From contig CAWEPB010000007.1 in NCBI GenBank assembly GCA_963810815.1, positions 558,001-622,000 on the forward strand: 64,000 nucleotides of DNA, written 5' to 3'. The DNA is from CAVQWT01 sp963810815 (GTDB taxonomy: Bacteria; Pseudomonadota; Gammaproteobacteria; Burkholderiales; Casimicrobiaceae). The position numbers and the translations under genes were made by a program. This document shows positions 1-8,664 of the stretch, piece by piece; position 1 is the first letter of the stretch, and the number at the start of each line of letters is the position of its first letter. Under the pieces are notes generated by a model. It saw nothing but the letters and a program-made list of their open reading frames with translations, searched no databases and had not been told where the DNA came from.

Positions 1-2
1 TG

Positions 3-3000
3 GGATCGATGGCGCGTGAGCCGGGCCTGAGCGCGAGCGATGTGCTGGCGGCGGTGACCACGATCTCGTTCGACATTGCGGGGCTCGAGCTGTACCTGCC
101 GCTGGTGGTGGGAGCGCGGATCGAGCTGATCTCGCGCGATGTGGCGATGGATGGAGAGGCGCTCGCGCGGGTGCTGTCGGAATCGGGCGCGACGGTGCTG
201 CAGGCGACGCCGGCGACGTGGCGGATGCTGGTGGAGTCGGACTGGCGACCGGTGGGCCCGCTGCGGGCCTTCTGTGGTGGCGAAGCGCTGCCACGGGATC
301 TGGCCGACGCATTGCTGGGTCGGGTGCAGGAACTGTGGAACCTGTACGGGCCGACGGAGACGACGATCTGGTCGACGGTGTCGCGGGTGGAGGCGGCGCC
401 GGCGCCGATCACGGTGGGCCACCCGATTGCCAACACCCGCGTGTACGTCCTGGACGAGGCCCGGCAGCCGACGGGCATCGGTGTGCCAGGCGAAATTTGG
501 ATTGGGGGCGAGGGTGTGGCGATCGGTTATCACCGGCGGCCGGAGTTGACGGCTGAGCGGTTCGTGGCCGATCCGTTCTCACCGAAGCATGGGGCGCGCA
601 TTTACCGCACGGGGGACCTGGGCCGGTGGGACGCCCAGGGACGGCTGCACCACTTGGGGCGGCTGGATCACCAGGTGAAGATCCGGGGGTACCGGGTCGA
701 GCTTGGGGAGATCGAGGCGGTGCTGGCCACGCACCCTGCCGTGCGTCAGGCCGTGGTGGTGGCGCGCGAGGTAGGGGCCGGGGATACGCGCCTGGTTGCC
801 TACCTGGTCCCGGTGTCGGCCGGCGCGCAACTGGACCTGGCGGGGATGCGTGCTCATCTCGGGCAGCGATTGCCGGACTACATGGTGCCGGCACAGATGA
901 TCTCGCTGCCGGCCATGCCACTGACGCCCAATGGCAAGATCGATCGGAACGCTCTTCCGCTGGTCGATGTCGCACCGGTGTCTGTCGGATCCGGGAACCG
1001 TGTCGAGCCCCGTACCGAGATCGAGCGGCAACTGGCTGCGATCTGGTCCGAAGTTCTCGAAGTCCCTGAGATTGGCATCGACGACAACTTCTTCGAACTC
1101 GGCGGGCACTCGTTGCTGGTGGTTAGGGTCGGGGCCCGCATCCGTACCAGATGCGGCGTGGAGGTGCCGCTGCGCGTTTTGTTCGAACTGCCAACCATTC
1201 GTCAGCTGGGTGACCATCTCGAGTCGAACCACGTCGGTGTAACTCTTGCGCCGGCGATTCCGGTGGCAAAGCGTCCCCTGCGCGCTCCATTGTCGTTCGC
1301 GCAGCAGCGGCTGTGGTTCTTCCAGCAACTGGAGCCCCGCAGCCCGCTGTTCAATCTGTCCGTCGCCGTGCGCCTGACGGGGAGACTCGACCGATCGTGG
1401 CTCGAAGCGAGTCTCGACCAAGTACTTCACCGGCACGAGTCGCTGCGGACGGTGTTTCCGGTGGAAGCCGGTGAGCCGTACCAGAGCGTCATCGCCGAGA
1501 TCAACTCTCAAGTGCCATTCATGGATTTGAGCGGTTACGAGGCGGACGAGCGGGACCGTGCGGTGATCGTGAGCATGAGGAGGGAAAGTAGTGGTCTGTT
1601 CGATCTCGTGAACGGACCGCTCGTGCGGACGTGCCTGATCCGTCTCGCGGACGATGCCCACGTCTTCGTTGTCACGTTCCACCATACGATCTCAGACGGG
1701 GCCTCGGTTGCGATCTTCATTCGCGAGTTGGCCGAGTGCTACCGGGCCCACGCCTCGGGGCAGGCGCCCCAGTTGCCGTTTCTACCCATCCAGTACGTCG
1801 ACTTTTCGATCTGGCAGCGAGCCTGGCTTTCGGGATCCAGGTTGAAGGAACAGATCGATTACTGGCGACACGAGCTCGAGGGCGCACCGCCGTTCCTCGA
1901 GCTGCCGCTCGACCGTCCGCGACCGGCCGCCCAGACGTATTCCGGCGCGGCGTACCGATGTCGGCTGGAGCCGGCGCTGCAGGCCCGCCTCGCTGCATTG
2001 AGCCGGCGCGAAAACTCCACGCTGTTCATGACACTGTTTTCCGTTTTCGTTCACCTGCTGGGGCGGCACAGCGGGCAGGACGATGTCTGTGTCGGCGTTG
2101 CCGTCGCGGGCCGCGGTCCGGCGGAAACCGAGAATCTGATTGGGCTCTTCATCAACACGCTTGTGCTGCGCACGCGGCTCACAAGTGACATGAGCTTCGA
2201 GGAGCTGCTCCGCGCGGTGAGGGAATCGGCGCTCGGCGCCTACGCGCACCAGGATCTGCCGTTCGAGCGCCTGGTGGAGGAGCTGCGGCCTCCTCGAGAT
2301 CTCAGTCGGACGCCATTGTTCCAGGTGCTGTTCAACATGCTCGACCTGGGGATGCCGACGTCGTTGCAGCTGCCGGGACTCGAGATCTCGTCATTCCACC
2401 AGGAGCGGCCGTTAGATCTGCAAGCGAAGTTCGACCTCACGCTGTACGTGCAGAACGATCCGGGCGGTCTTGAGCTGACGGCTGTTTACAACTCCGACCT
2501 GTTCTCGGCGGATCGCATCGAGAATCTGATCGACCAGTACGTGAACTTGCTGGCCGCGGCCTGCGACCCACCAGCTCGCCCCATGCGCGAGTGGCCCCTT
2601 GTTTCCGCCAACTCATCAGGTGCACTTCCAGACCCGAAAGCACCGCTTGAGTTCGTGTGGAACGGATCCGTTCAATCCCGATTCGCGCACCATGCAGCAT
2701 TGGCACCGGCGCGTGTCGCCGTAGAGCATGCGGCCGGGTCCATGACCTATGGTGAACTGGAGGCACTTGCCAATCGGATCGCGCAATATCTGATAGCACG
2801 GGGCATCCATCGCGAGGACTGCGTCGCAATCTATGCCGAGCGCAATGCGGGGCTGGTCGCGGTCCTGATCGGCATCATGAAGGCGGGGGCAGCGTTTGTG
2901 CTGCTCGACTCGGCCTATCCAGCTGCGAACATCGCCGAACGCATTGGGATCGCGGCGCCAAAAGCATGGATCGACCTGACTGGTCGTCCGTTGCCCGACC

Positions 3001-5369
3001 TCATCGAGCGTGCGCTGAAAGCGCTGCCGTTACGCGCGCGGCTGGGCTGGGACGCCGCGGCAGGCTTGGACGACCAGGCCTGGAGGCAATGCGCAGACAG
3101 TCCGCCGATGGTGACGGTCGCGCCCCACGACCTCGCCTACCTCGTCTTCACCTCCGGATCCACGGGCGCTCCGAAGGCAATCATGGGCGAGCACGCTCCG
3201 CTATCCCATTTCTTCCAGTGGCACCAGGACACCTCGGGACTCGGACCCGACGATCGCTTCAGCGTGTTGTCGGGCCTGTCGCACGATCCGCTCCTGCGCG
3301 ACGTGCTCGGTGCATTGTGGGTCGGCGCGACCGTCGTGATGCCGGATGCCGGCCGCATGGGTGCGCCGGGCTATCTCGCGGACTGGCTCCGCAGCGAACG
3401 GGTGACCGTCGCGCACCTGACGCCGGCCATGGCGGACCTGCTCGCGATCGGTCGGGACGCTGGGGCGGTCGACACCTGGCCCACGCTGAAACATGTGTTT
3501 CTCGGTGGCGACGTCTTGACGGCAGGCACGGCAAGTACGCTGCTCCGGATGGCGCCTCGCGCTGAATTGTTCAATTGTTACGGCACGTCGGAGACGCCAC
3601 AGGTGATGGCGATTCATCGCGTGATCATCGATTCGGACACACAGGCGTCGCAACGTGTGCCGGTGGGTCGCGGCATCGCCGATGTGCAGCTGCTGGTGCT
3701 GAACGACGCCAGCGGGCTCGCGGGTATCGGGGAACTGGGTGAAATCTGCGTCCGCACGCCCTACCTGGCCCGCGGCTATCTCGGCGATCCCCTGCTGACG
3801 ACGGCCCGCTTCGTCGCGAACCCCGGCACGGGCAATCGCGATGACCGCATGTATCGGACCGGCGACCTGGGCCGCTATCGACCCGACGGCAGCGTCGAGT
3901 ATCACGGGCGGCGCGATGGCCAGGTCAAGATCCGCGGCTTTCGCGTCGAACTGGGGACGATCGAGCACGCGTTGCGCGCGCTGCCGGCGATAGGCGAGGT
4001 CGCGGTGGTCGCCCGGCGCGACGAATCCGGGGCGAATGCCCTCGTCGGTTACCTCGTTCCCCAGCCTGGCCAATCGGTCGACCCATCGGATGTGCGCCGC
4101 CGTCTCGTGGCATCCCTGCCCGACTACATGGTCCCGGGCGCGTTTGTCGTCCTGGCGGCACTGCCGCTCACCCCGAACGGCAAGCTCGACCGAGGGGCGC
4201 TACCGGAGCCGACGGCGACTGCGCCGGCAGGTGACGTGGTGGGCCCACGTACGGTACTCGAGACAAAGCTTCACGCGATTTGGGAGCATGTCCTGGGCCG
4301 TTCCGGCATCGGCATGCACGACAATTTCTTCGATCTCGGCGGACATTCCCTGCTTGCGGTGCGCGTCTTCGCCCAGATGGAGCGCGTCATCGGCGCGAAG
4401 CTGCCCATCTCGGTGCTGTTCCAGGCGCCCACCTTGGCGCAGCTCGCGCAACGTCTCGAACACGAGGAGTTTCAGTCGCCATGGTCGTCGCTGGTCGCCA
4501 TTCAGCCGGAGGGCTCCAAGCCTCCCCTGTTCCTCGTGCCCGGGCTGGGCGGCAACGTGGTCTGCTACTTCGCCATGGCGCGGCTTCTGGGAGCGGACCA
4601 GCCGCTATACGCTCTGCAGTCGCGCGGCCTCGACGGGGAGGAGATCCCCTTCGATCGGGTTGGGCCAATGGCGGCGCATTACTTGAGCGAGATTCGTCAG
4701 GTGCAGCGCACCGGACCGTATTTCCTTGGCGGTGTATGCTTTGGCGGGATAGTGGCCTTTGAGATGGCGCAGCAACTTCGCGCGGCCGGGGAAGAGGTGT
4801 CATTTCTCCTGTTGTTGGAGACGTGGCCAGCGCCCAGCAAGCGTCGGCTAAAACGTCTGATGCTCCTCTCAACACGCGTCTTCTTGCATTTGCGCTTTTT
4901 GACCGAGTCCGCAGCGCGGCACGTCCGGCATTTGAGAACGCTTTCGCCGATGCATCTGCCCAAGGCCCTCCTTCAACGGCTGAAAATCGTACGTGAGATA
5001 GTCGAACAGAGAGACGTCTATCGTGGGGACCGAGTCGCTATGTACGCTGACCGCGTATCGACCGCGAATCTTGAAGCCTATCTGAGATACCGTCCGCGAC
5101 CATACGACGGCAAATTGATGCATGTGCTGGCCACGGGGCGCAAGTTCAGTGGCGCCGACACTCGCGGTCTGTGGCGTAAACTCGCTCTCGGTGGATACTT
5201 GCAATTCGAGATGCCAGTCATCGATTCGGGGCAACTGCTGGTCAGCCCGAACGTCGAGATGCTTGCCCCCTGGGTGATAGACGGTTTGGATGCTGCGCGC
5301 CGGGACGGAGGGCGCAATGCCGTCGACGAGCGACTTCTTCAGGGCGCCGTCGCGGTGAATCCGCGCTGA
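3..5369 (+). CDS. Non-ribosomal peptide synthetase, C-terminal modules A-T-C-A-T-TE (5' end outside window)
   Basis: Assembly-line enzyme that activates and couples amino acids. The frame is open at the left edge (reading from base 3), so the start lies outside the window. Residues are counted from the ATG at base 9. Order: rest of an adenylation domain (1-320; NLYGPTETTIW), carrier domain (GGHSLL, Ser368), condensation domain (about 420-860; HHTISDG at 558-564), second adenylation domain (about 900-1400; FTSGSTGAPK near 1046), carrier (GGHSLL, Ser1447) and thioesterase (1500-1786). The specificity pocket I read in the first A domain, DILQFGLIW, is one residue from the known glycine code DILQLGLIW. 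The second A domain has HDPLLRD instead of FDxS and looks like Lys2 aminoadipate-activating domains. The thioesterase has GVCFGG, so Cys1577 stands where Ser is usual. Only one base separates its stop from the exporter gene, so they are probably co-transcribed. The product is unknown. Confidence 0.95.
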   Translation, partial: GSMAREPGLSASDVLAAVTTISFDIAGLELYLPLVVGARIELISRDVAMDGEALARVLSESGATVLQATPATWRMLVESDWRPVGPLRAFCGGEALPRDLADALLGRVQELWNLYGPTETTIWSTVSRVEAAPAPITVGHPIANTRVYVLDEARQPTGIGVPGEIWIGGEGVAIGYHRRPELTAERFVADPFSPKHGARIYRTGDLGRWDAQGRLHHLGRLDHQVKIRGYRVELGEIEAVLATHPAVRQAVVVAREVGAGDTRLVAYLVPVSAGAQLDLAGMRAHLGQRLPDYMVPAQMISLPAMPLTPNGKIDRNALPLVDVAPVSVGSGNRVEPRTEIERQLAAIWSEVLEVPEIGIDDNFFELGGHSLLVVRVGARIRTRCGVEVPLRVLFELPTIRQLGDHLESNHVGVTLAPAIPVAKRPLRAPLSFAQQRLWFFQQLEPRSPLFNLSVAVRLTGRLDRSWLEASLDQVLHRHESLRTVFPVEAGEPYQSVIAEINSQVPFMDLSGYEADERDRAVIVSMRRESSGLFDLVNGPLVRTCLIRLADDAHVFVVTFHHTISDGASVAIFIRELAECYRAHASGQAPQLPFLPIQYVDFSIWQRAWLSGSRLKEQIDYWRHELEGAPPFLELPLDRPRPAAQTYSGAAYRCRLEPALQARLAALSRRENSTLFMTLFSVFVHLLGRHSGQDDVCVGVAVAGRGPAETENLIGLFINTLVLRTRLTSDMSFEELLRAVRESALGAYAHQDLPFERLVEELRPPRDLSRTPLFQVLFNMLDLGMPTSLQLPGLEISSFHQERPLDLQAKFDLTLYVQNDPGGLELTAVYNSDLFSADRIENLIDQYVNLLAAACDPPARPMREWPLVSANSSGALPDPKAPLEFVWNGSVQSRFAHHAALAPARVAVEHAAGSMTYGELEALANRIAQYLIARGIHREDCVAIYAERNAGLVAVLIGIMKAGAAFVLLDSAYPAANIAERIGIAAPKAWIDLTGRPLPDLIERALKALPLRARLGWDAAAGLDDQAWRQCADSPPMVTVAPHDLAYLVFTSGSTGAPKAIMGEHAPLSHFFQWHQDTSGLGPDDRFSVLSGLSHDPLLRDVLGALWVGATVVMPDAGRMGAPGYLADWLRSERVTVAHLTPAMADLLAIGRDAGAVDTWPTLKHVFLGGDVLTAGTASTLLRMAPRAELFNCYGTSETPQVMAIHRVIIDSDTQASQRVPVGRGIADVQLLVLNDASGLAGIGELGEICVRTPYLARGYLGDPLLTTARFVANPGTGNRDDRMYRTGDLGRYRPDGSVEYHGRRDGQVKIRGFRVELGTIEHALRALPAIGEVAVVARRDESGANALVGYLVPQPGQSVDPSDVRRRLVASLPDYMVPGAFVVLAALPLTPNGKLDRGALPEPTATAPAGDVVGPRTVLETKLHAIWEHVLGRSGIGMHDNFFDLGGHSLLAVRVFAQMERVIGAKLPISVLFQAPTLAQLAQRLEHEEFQSPWSSLVAIQPEGSKPPLFLVPGLGGNVVCYFAMARLLGADQPLYALQSRGLDGEEIPFDRVGPMAAHYLSEIRQVQRTGPYFLGGVCFGGIVAFEMAQQLRAAGEEVSFLLLLETWPAPSKRRLKRLMLLSTRVFLHLRFLTESAARHVRHLRTLSPMHLPKALLQRLKIVREIVEQRDVYRGDRVAMYADRVSTANLEAYLRYRPRPYDGKLMHVLATGRKFSGADTRGLWRKLALGGYLQFEMPVIDSGQLLVSPNVEMLAPWVIDGLDAARRDGGRNAVDERLLQGAVAVNPR

Positions 5370-5370
5370 C

Positions 5371-7029
5371 ATGGATCTGATCAAGTTCCTCGTCCATTCG
5401 TCGCGACGGATGACGCTCGCCATCATCGTTGCCAGCGTCCTGAGCGGGGCACTGGGAGCCGGGCTCATCGCCATCATCAACCGGGCGATCGCCGGGGGCG
5501 GATCGTTCGGCGGCATCCTGTTGTTCGGCTTCGTCGCCGTGGTACTTGCGAAAATTGCAACGCAGGCGACCTCCCAGTTCATGCTCGTTCATTTTGCACA
5601 GGAGACCGTGCTTCGGTTGTGCCGCAACGTTTGCGAAACGGTGCTCGCCGCGCCATTCGAAAAGCTGGAGGCGATGGGGTCGCCTCGGCTGCATGCCACG
5701 TTCACCGACGACGTTCCGGTGCTTTCGGCCGCAGTACAGTCAGTGCCGGGGCTCGCCACGAACTTTGCGGTTGTTCTCGGCTGCTCCGCATATCTTGCCT
5801 GGTTGTCGATGCCGGTCTTTCTTGCCAGTGCTGCGGCGGTGGTCATCGGCATCTTCGGATACCGCATCCTGGTCTTGCGCTCACGTGCCGCCATGGAAGC
5901 GGCCAGGGACGGTCGTGATCGCCTTTTCGGCGACTTCCGCGCGCTGGTCGATGGAGTCAAGGAACTCAAGCTGCATAGCGTGCGGCGCCGCGACTTCATC
6001 CGAAACACCATCGACGAGACGACCGAGTATCTGCGTCGCCAGAACGTTGCTGCGACCCTGCATTATCTGCTCGCGGACGCGTGGAGCCAGCTGCTTTTTT
6101 TCGGGCTGATAGGGATGCTGCTCTTCACGGCGCCGTCCATCGATATGCTGTCAACGGAGGCGTTGACTGGGTACGTTTTTGCCGCCTTGTATATGATGAA
6201 CCCGATCTGGGCGCTGATAGGTTCCGTGCCGACCTTTATGCGGGGGCGCGTGGCGCTCACCAGGATTCGCGAACTCGGAGTAACGCTCGCCGCACCCGTC
6301 GCGAAGGAGGCGGCCGACGACGGCGCACGGCCGGTTGCGCCAGTGCGCATTGAGTTCGATGGCGTGAGCTTTACCTATGCCAGTCCCGGCGGTGGAGACG
6401 AGGGCTTCACGCTCGGGCCGATCGACCTCTCTTTTTCTAGTGGCGAGGTGGTGTTCGTTACCGGCGGAAATGGGAGTGGCAAGTCCACACTGGTCCGGCT
6501 CCTGACCGGGCTCTATGCGCCGCGGTCCGGAAGTATCCGGCTAAATGGTCGAGCGATCGACGATTCGTCCCGCGAGGAGTACCGGCAGCACTTCACTGCG
6601 GTATTTGCCGACTTTTATCTCTTCGACCGGCTGTTCGGCGTCGATGCCGTTTCGCGGGGCGCGGAGATCCAGCAATACCTCGTCCTGCTGGGTATGGACC
6701 AGAAGGTCCGCGTGCTGGGTGACCGGTTCACGACGACAGCATTGTCCTCGGGCCAGCGAAGGCGATTGGCGCTGCTTGCGGCGTATCTTGAAGACCGCCC
6801 CGTCTATGTCTTCGACGAATGGGCGGCCGACCAGGATCCCTCCTATAAAGAAACGTTCTACTTGCGGTTGCTTCCGGAATTGCGGGCGCGAGGGAAGTGC
6901 GTCATCGTCATCACCCACGATGACCGCTATTTCCGGTATGGCGATCGAGTGCTCAAGCTGGAGGCCGGGAAGTTGGTGGACGAGCAAGTCGGGCGAGGGA
7001 AAGCGATTGAGCAGGCGACCGCTGCTTGA
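5371..7029 (+). CDS. Cyclic-peptide-type ABC exporter (SyrD/PvdE family), fused permease and ATPase
   Basis: Probable inner-membrane exporter for the peptide made by the upstream synthetase. The 552 residues form a six-helix membrane domain (about 1-310) and an ATPase domain. The ATPase has Walker A GGNGSGKST (about 365-373), the signature LSSGQRRR (about 457) and Walker B VYVFDEW (about 478-484). One protein carrying both domains, with this rather short length, is typical of SyrD/PvdE-like exporters of lipopeptides and siderophores. The ATG follows the synthetase stop by one base, which implies translational coupling. The cargo is inferred from position only. Confidence 0.9.
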   Translation: MDLIKFLVHSSRRMTLAIIVASVLSGALGAGLIAIINRAIAGGGSFGGILLFGFVAVVLAKIATQATSQFMLVHFAQETVLRLCRNVCETVLAAPFEKLEAMGSPRLHATFTDDVPVLSAAVQSVPGLATNFAVVLGCSAYLAWLSMPVFLASAAAVVIGIFGYRILVLRSRAAMEAARDGRDRLFGDFRALVDGVKELKLHSVRRRDFIRNTIDETTEYLRRQNVAATLHYLLADAWSQLLFFGLIGMLLFTAPSIDMLSTEALTGYVFAALYMMNPIWALIGSVPTFMRGRVALTRIRELGVTLAAPVAKEAADDGARPVAPVRIEFDGVSFTYASPGGGDEGFTLGPIDLSFSSGEVVFVTGGNGSGKSTLVRLLTGLYAPRSGSIRLNGRAIDDSSREEYRQHFTAVFADFYLFDRLFGVDAVSRGAEIQQYLVLLGMDQKVRVLGDRFTTTALSSGQRRRLALLAAYLEDRPVYVFDEWAADQDPSYKETFYLRLLPELRARGKCVIVITHDDRYFRYGDRVLKLEAGKLVDEQVGRGKAIEQATAA

Positions 7030-7121
7030 CGATCTGCCGCGGGTTGGCGCGTGGGAAGTTGGTTGCACCCGCCAACGCTGCGATCGTCGACGTCGCCATA
7101 TGCACGCCTGAATGCGCCGGC

Positions 7122-7893
7122 ATGGGCGAAAGCGGGTTGACCTTTGCATTGTGGCCGCACGACGGTCTGCCGCCCGGGCCTTTGCCCGAGCATGAAGTGG
7201 AGCTTTGGGCGATCGGGCTGGACGTCGGAGATGCGTTGCTGGGGCGGCTTGTCGGCGATCTGTCCCCGGAAGAGATGGCACGGGCAAGCAGTTTCGTCTT
7301 CGAGCGGGACCGACGACGATTTCAGGTTGCACGGGCAAGCTTGAAACGTTTGCTGAGTGCTTATACGCGGCGTGCCTATCGACGACCTGCGCTTTAGTTG
7401 CGGACCCCGCGGTAAGCCCAGCCTTCATGTCGCCGCGCCGACGTCACTGCAGTTCAATGTGGCACATTCCGGTGACATGGTGGTGCTCGCGTTCACCGCA
7501 GGTCTGCCGGTGGGTGTCGACCTCGAGGAGCGGCGACCGATTCCGGACGCGCTCGAGATCGCCAGGAGCACGTTTTCCAGGAAAGAGATCTCGTCGCTTG
7601 AAATGCTGCCGGACGACGCGAGGCACGACGGATTTCTTCGCTGCTGGACCCGGAAGGAGGCCTACGTCAAGGCGGTCGGGGACGGGCTGTACATGCCGCT
7701 CGACAGCTTCGACGTCGGTTTGGAACTTGAGGGCGATGGTCGGGTTGCACTCGAACGCGTCAACGGCGACTGGTCGCTTTGGCATTTCGAACCCTCGGCC
7801 GGTTACATCGGTGCACTCGCCGTCGCGGGCGGCAAGCATCGACTCAAGGGGTGGGCTGCGGATGCCGCGCAGCTCATCGGCGGGAGCGGATGA
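7122..7893 (+). CDS. Sfp-type 4'-phosphopantetheinyl transferase, one frameshift near 7362-7372
   Basis: Would transfer phosphopantetheine from CoA to the Ser of the carrier domains next door. The N-terminal part reads from ATG 7122 (MGESGLTFALWPHDGL) to the conserved FERDRRRFQVARASLKRLL stretch. The rest reads in the next frame: DDLRFSCGPRGKP, the metal-binding GVDLEERRP, then CWTRKEAYVKAVGDGL, which are the family motifs in the right order. Removing one base in acgcggcgtg restores Y-T-G-V-P-I-D-D and gives 256 residues, a normal Sfp length. An in-frame TTG at 7026 overlaps the exporter stop and is an alternative start. Whether the break is real or a read error decides if this locus supplies its own transferase. 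Confidence 0.85.
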
Positions 7894-7914
7894 CGGCAGG
7901 GGAGATCCAGTCGC

Positions 7915-8577
7915 TTGAAAGTCAAAAGGCGGTACCTGCTCCTCCTTGTCGCTTCCCTTCTGGCAATACTCACCTCTGCCTGGTTGCTGTACACGGCGGC
8001 AGCCGGAAACACCGGACCTGAATTCGGCGAAGAGATTTCAACGGAGCTGGTCCACGTGAGTCCGCTGCCACCGGAACGTGCAGCAGATGTTGCATACGTC
8101 TTGGGCGGCGATCAGACAAGCCTTAAATCAAAGTACCGAACCGCAGCAGAACTCCTCAAGGCTGGGTCGGTGGGCGAAATATGGATACTTGGCCGTCCCG
8201 GGATTACGGAATACAGTCCAGAACTGAGACGCAATCTGACCAATGATGAATGGTCAATTGGTGAGCTGGGAGCGCTTGGAGTACCCTCGGAAAAGATCGA
8301 AGTCGTGCATGTGTCAGGAGGGTTCTTTGGAACGCTGGCAGAGGCAAAGCAGGTTTCCGGGCGAGCGCGGGAAAGGGGACTGAAAGGCTTGGTGCTCATT
8401 GCCCAACTACACCATACACGCAGAGCCTATCTCAGCTTCAAGAAATACCTACCGATAACGACCACGTTATACATTCAGAGCTCGAACGATAGCCTGGACC
8501 TGTATGAACGTTTCATCGAGCTAATGAAACTTCGAGTTTATAGGAGCTGGCTGATCGAATCGCCCGGGGCTTTGTAA
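7915..8577 (+). CDS. YdcF-like (DUF218) membrane-anchored protein
   Basis: A 220-residue protein with one N-terminal membrane segment (about 6-28) and a DUF218/YdcF-like domain: VLGG near 62, GRPG near 92, VSGGFFGTLAEAKQ near 135 and the late HTRRAYLSFKKYLP motif. Family members include SanA and ElyC, which affect envelope integrity; the chemistry is not settled. The start is a TTG at 7915 with GGGGAG about 10 bases before it. It lies 21 bases after the transferase gene and may end that operon. Its base composition is visibly lower in G+C than its neighbours, which hints at a separate origin. No role in peptide synthesis is evident. Confidence 0.75.
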   Translation: MKVKRRYLLLLVASLLAILTSAWLLYTAAAGNTGPEFGEEISTELVHVSPLPPERAADVAYVLGGDQTSLKSKYRTAAELLKAGSVGEIWILGRPGITEYSPELRRNLTNDEWSIGELGALGVPSEKIEVVHVSGGFFGTLAEAKQVSGRARERGLKGLVLIAQLHHTRRAYLSFKKYLPITTTLYIQSSNDSLDLYERFIELMKLRVYRSWLIESPGAL

Positions 8578-8664
8578 GCATCTCCGGCTGGAGAGCGGGC
8601 AACGACCTCAACCGAGTCATCGCCCGGGAATGACGGGCTCTAGCGAGCGTGCCCAGGTCTGGCA

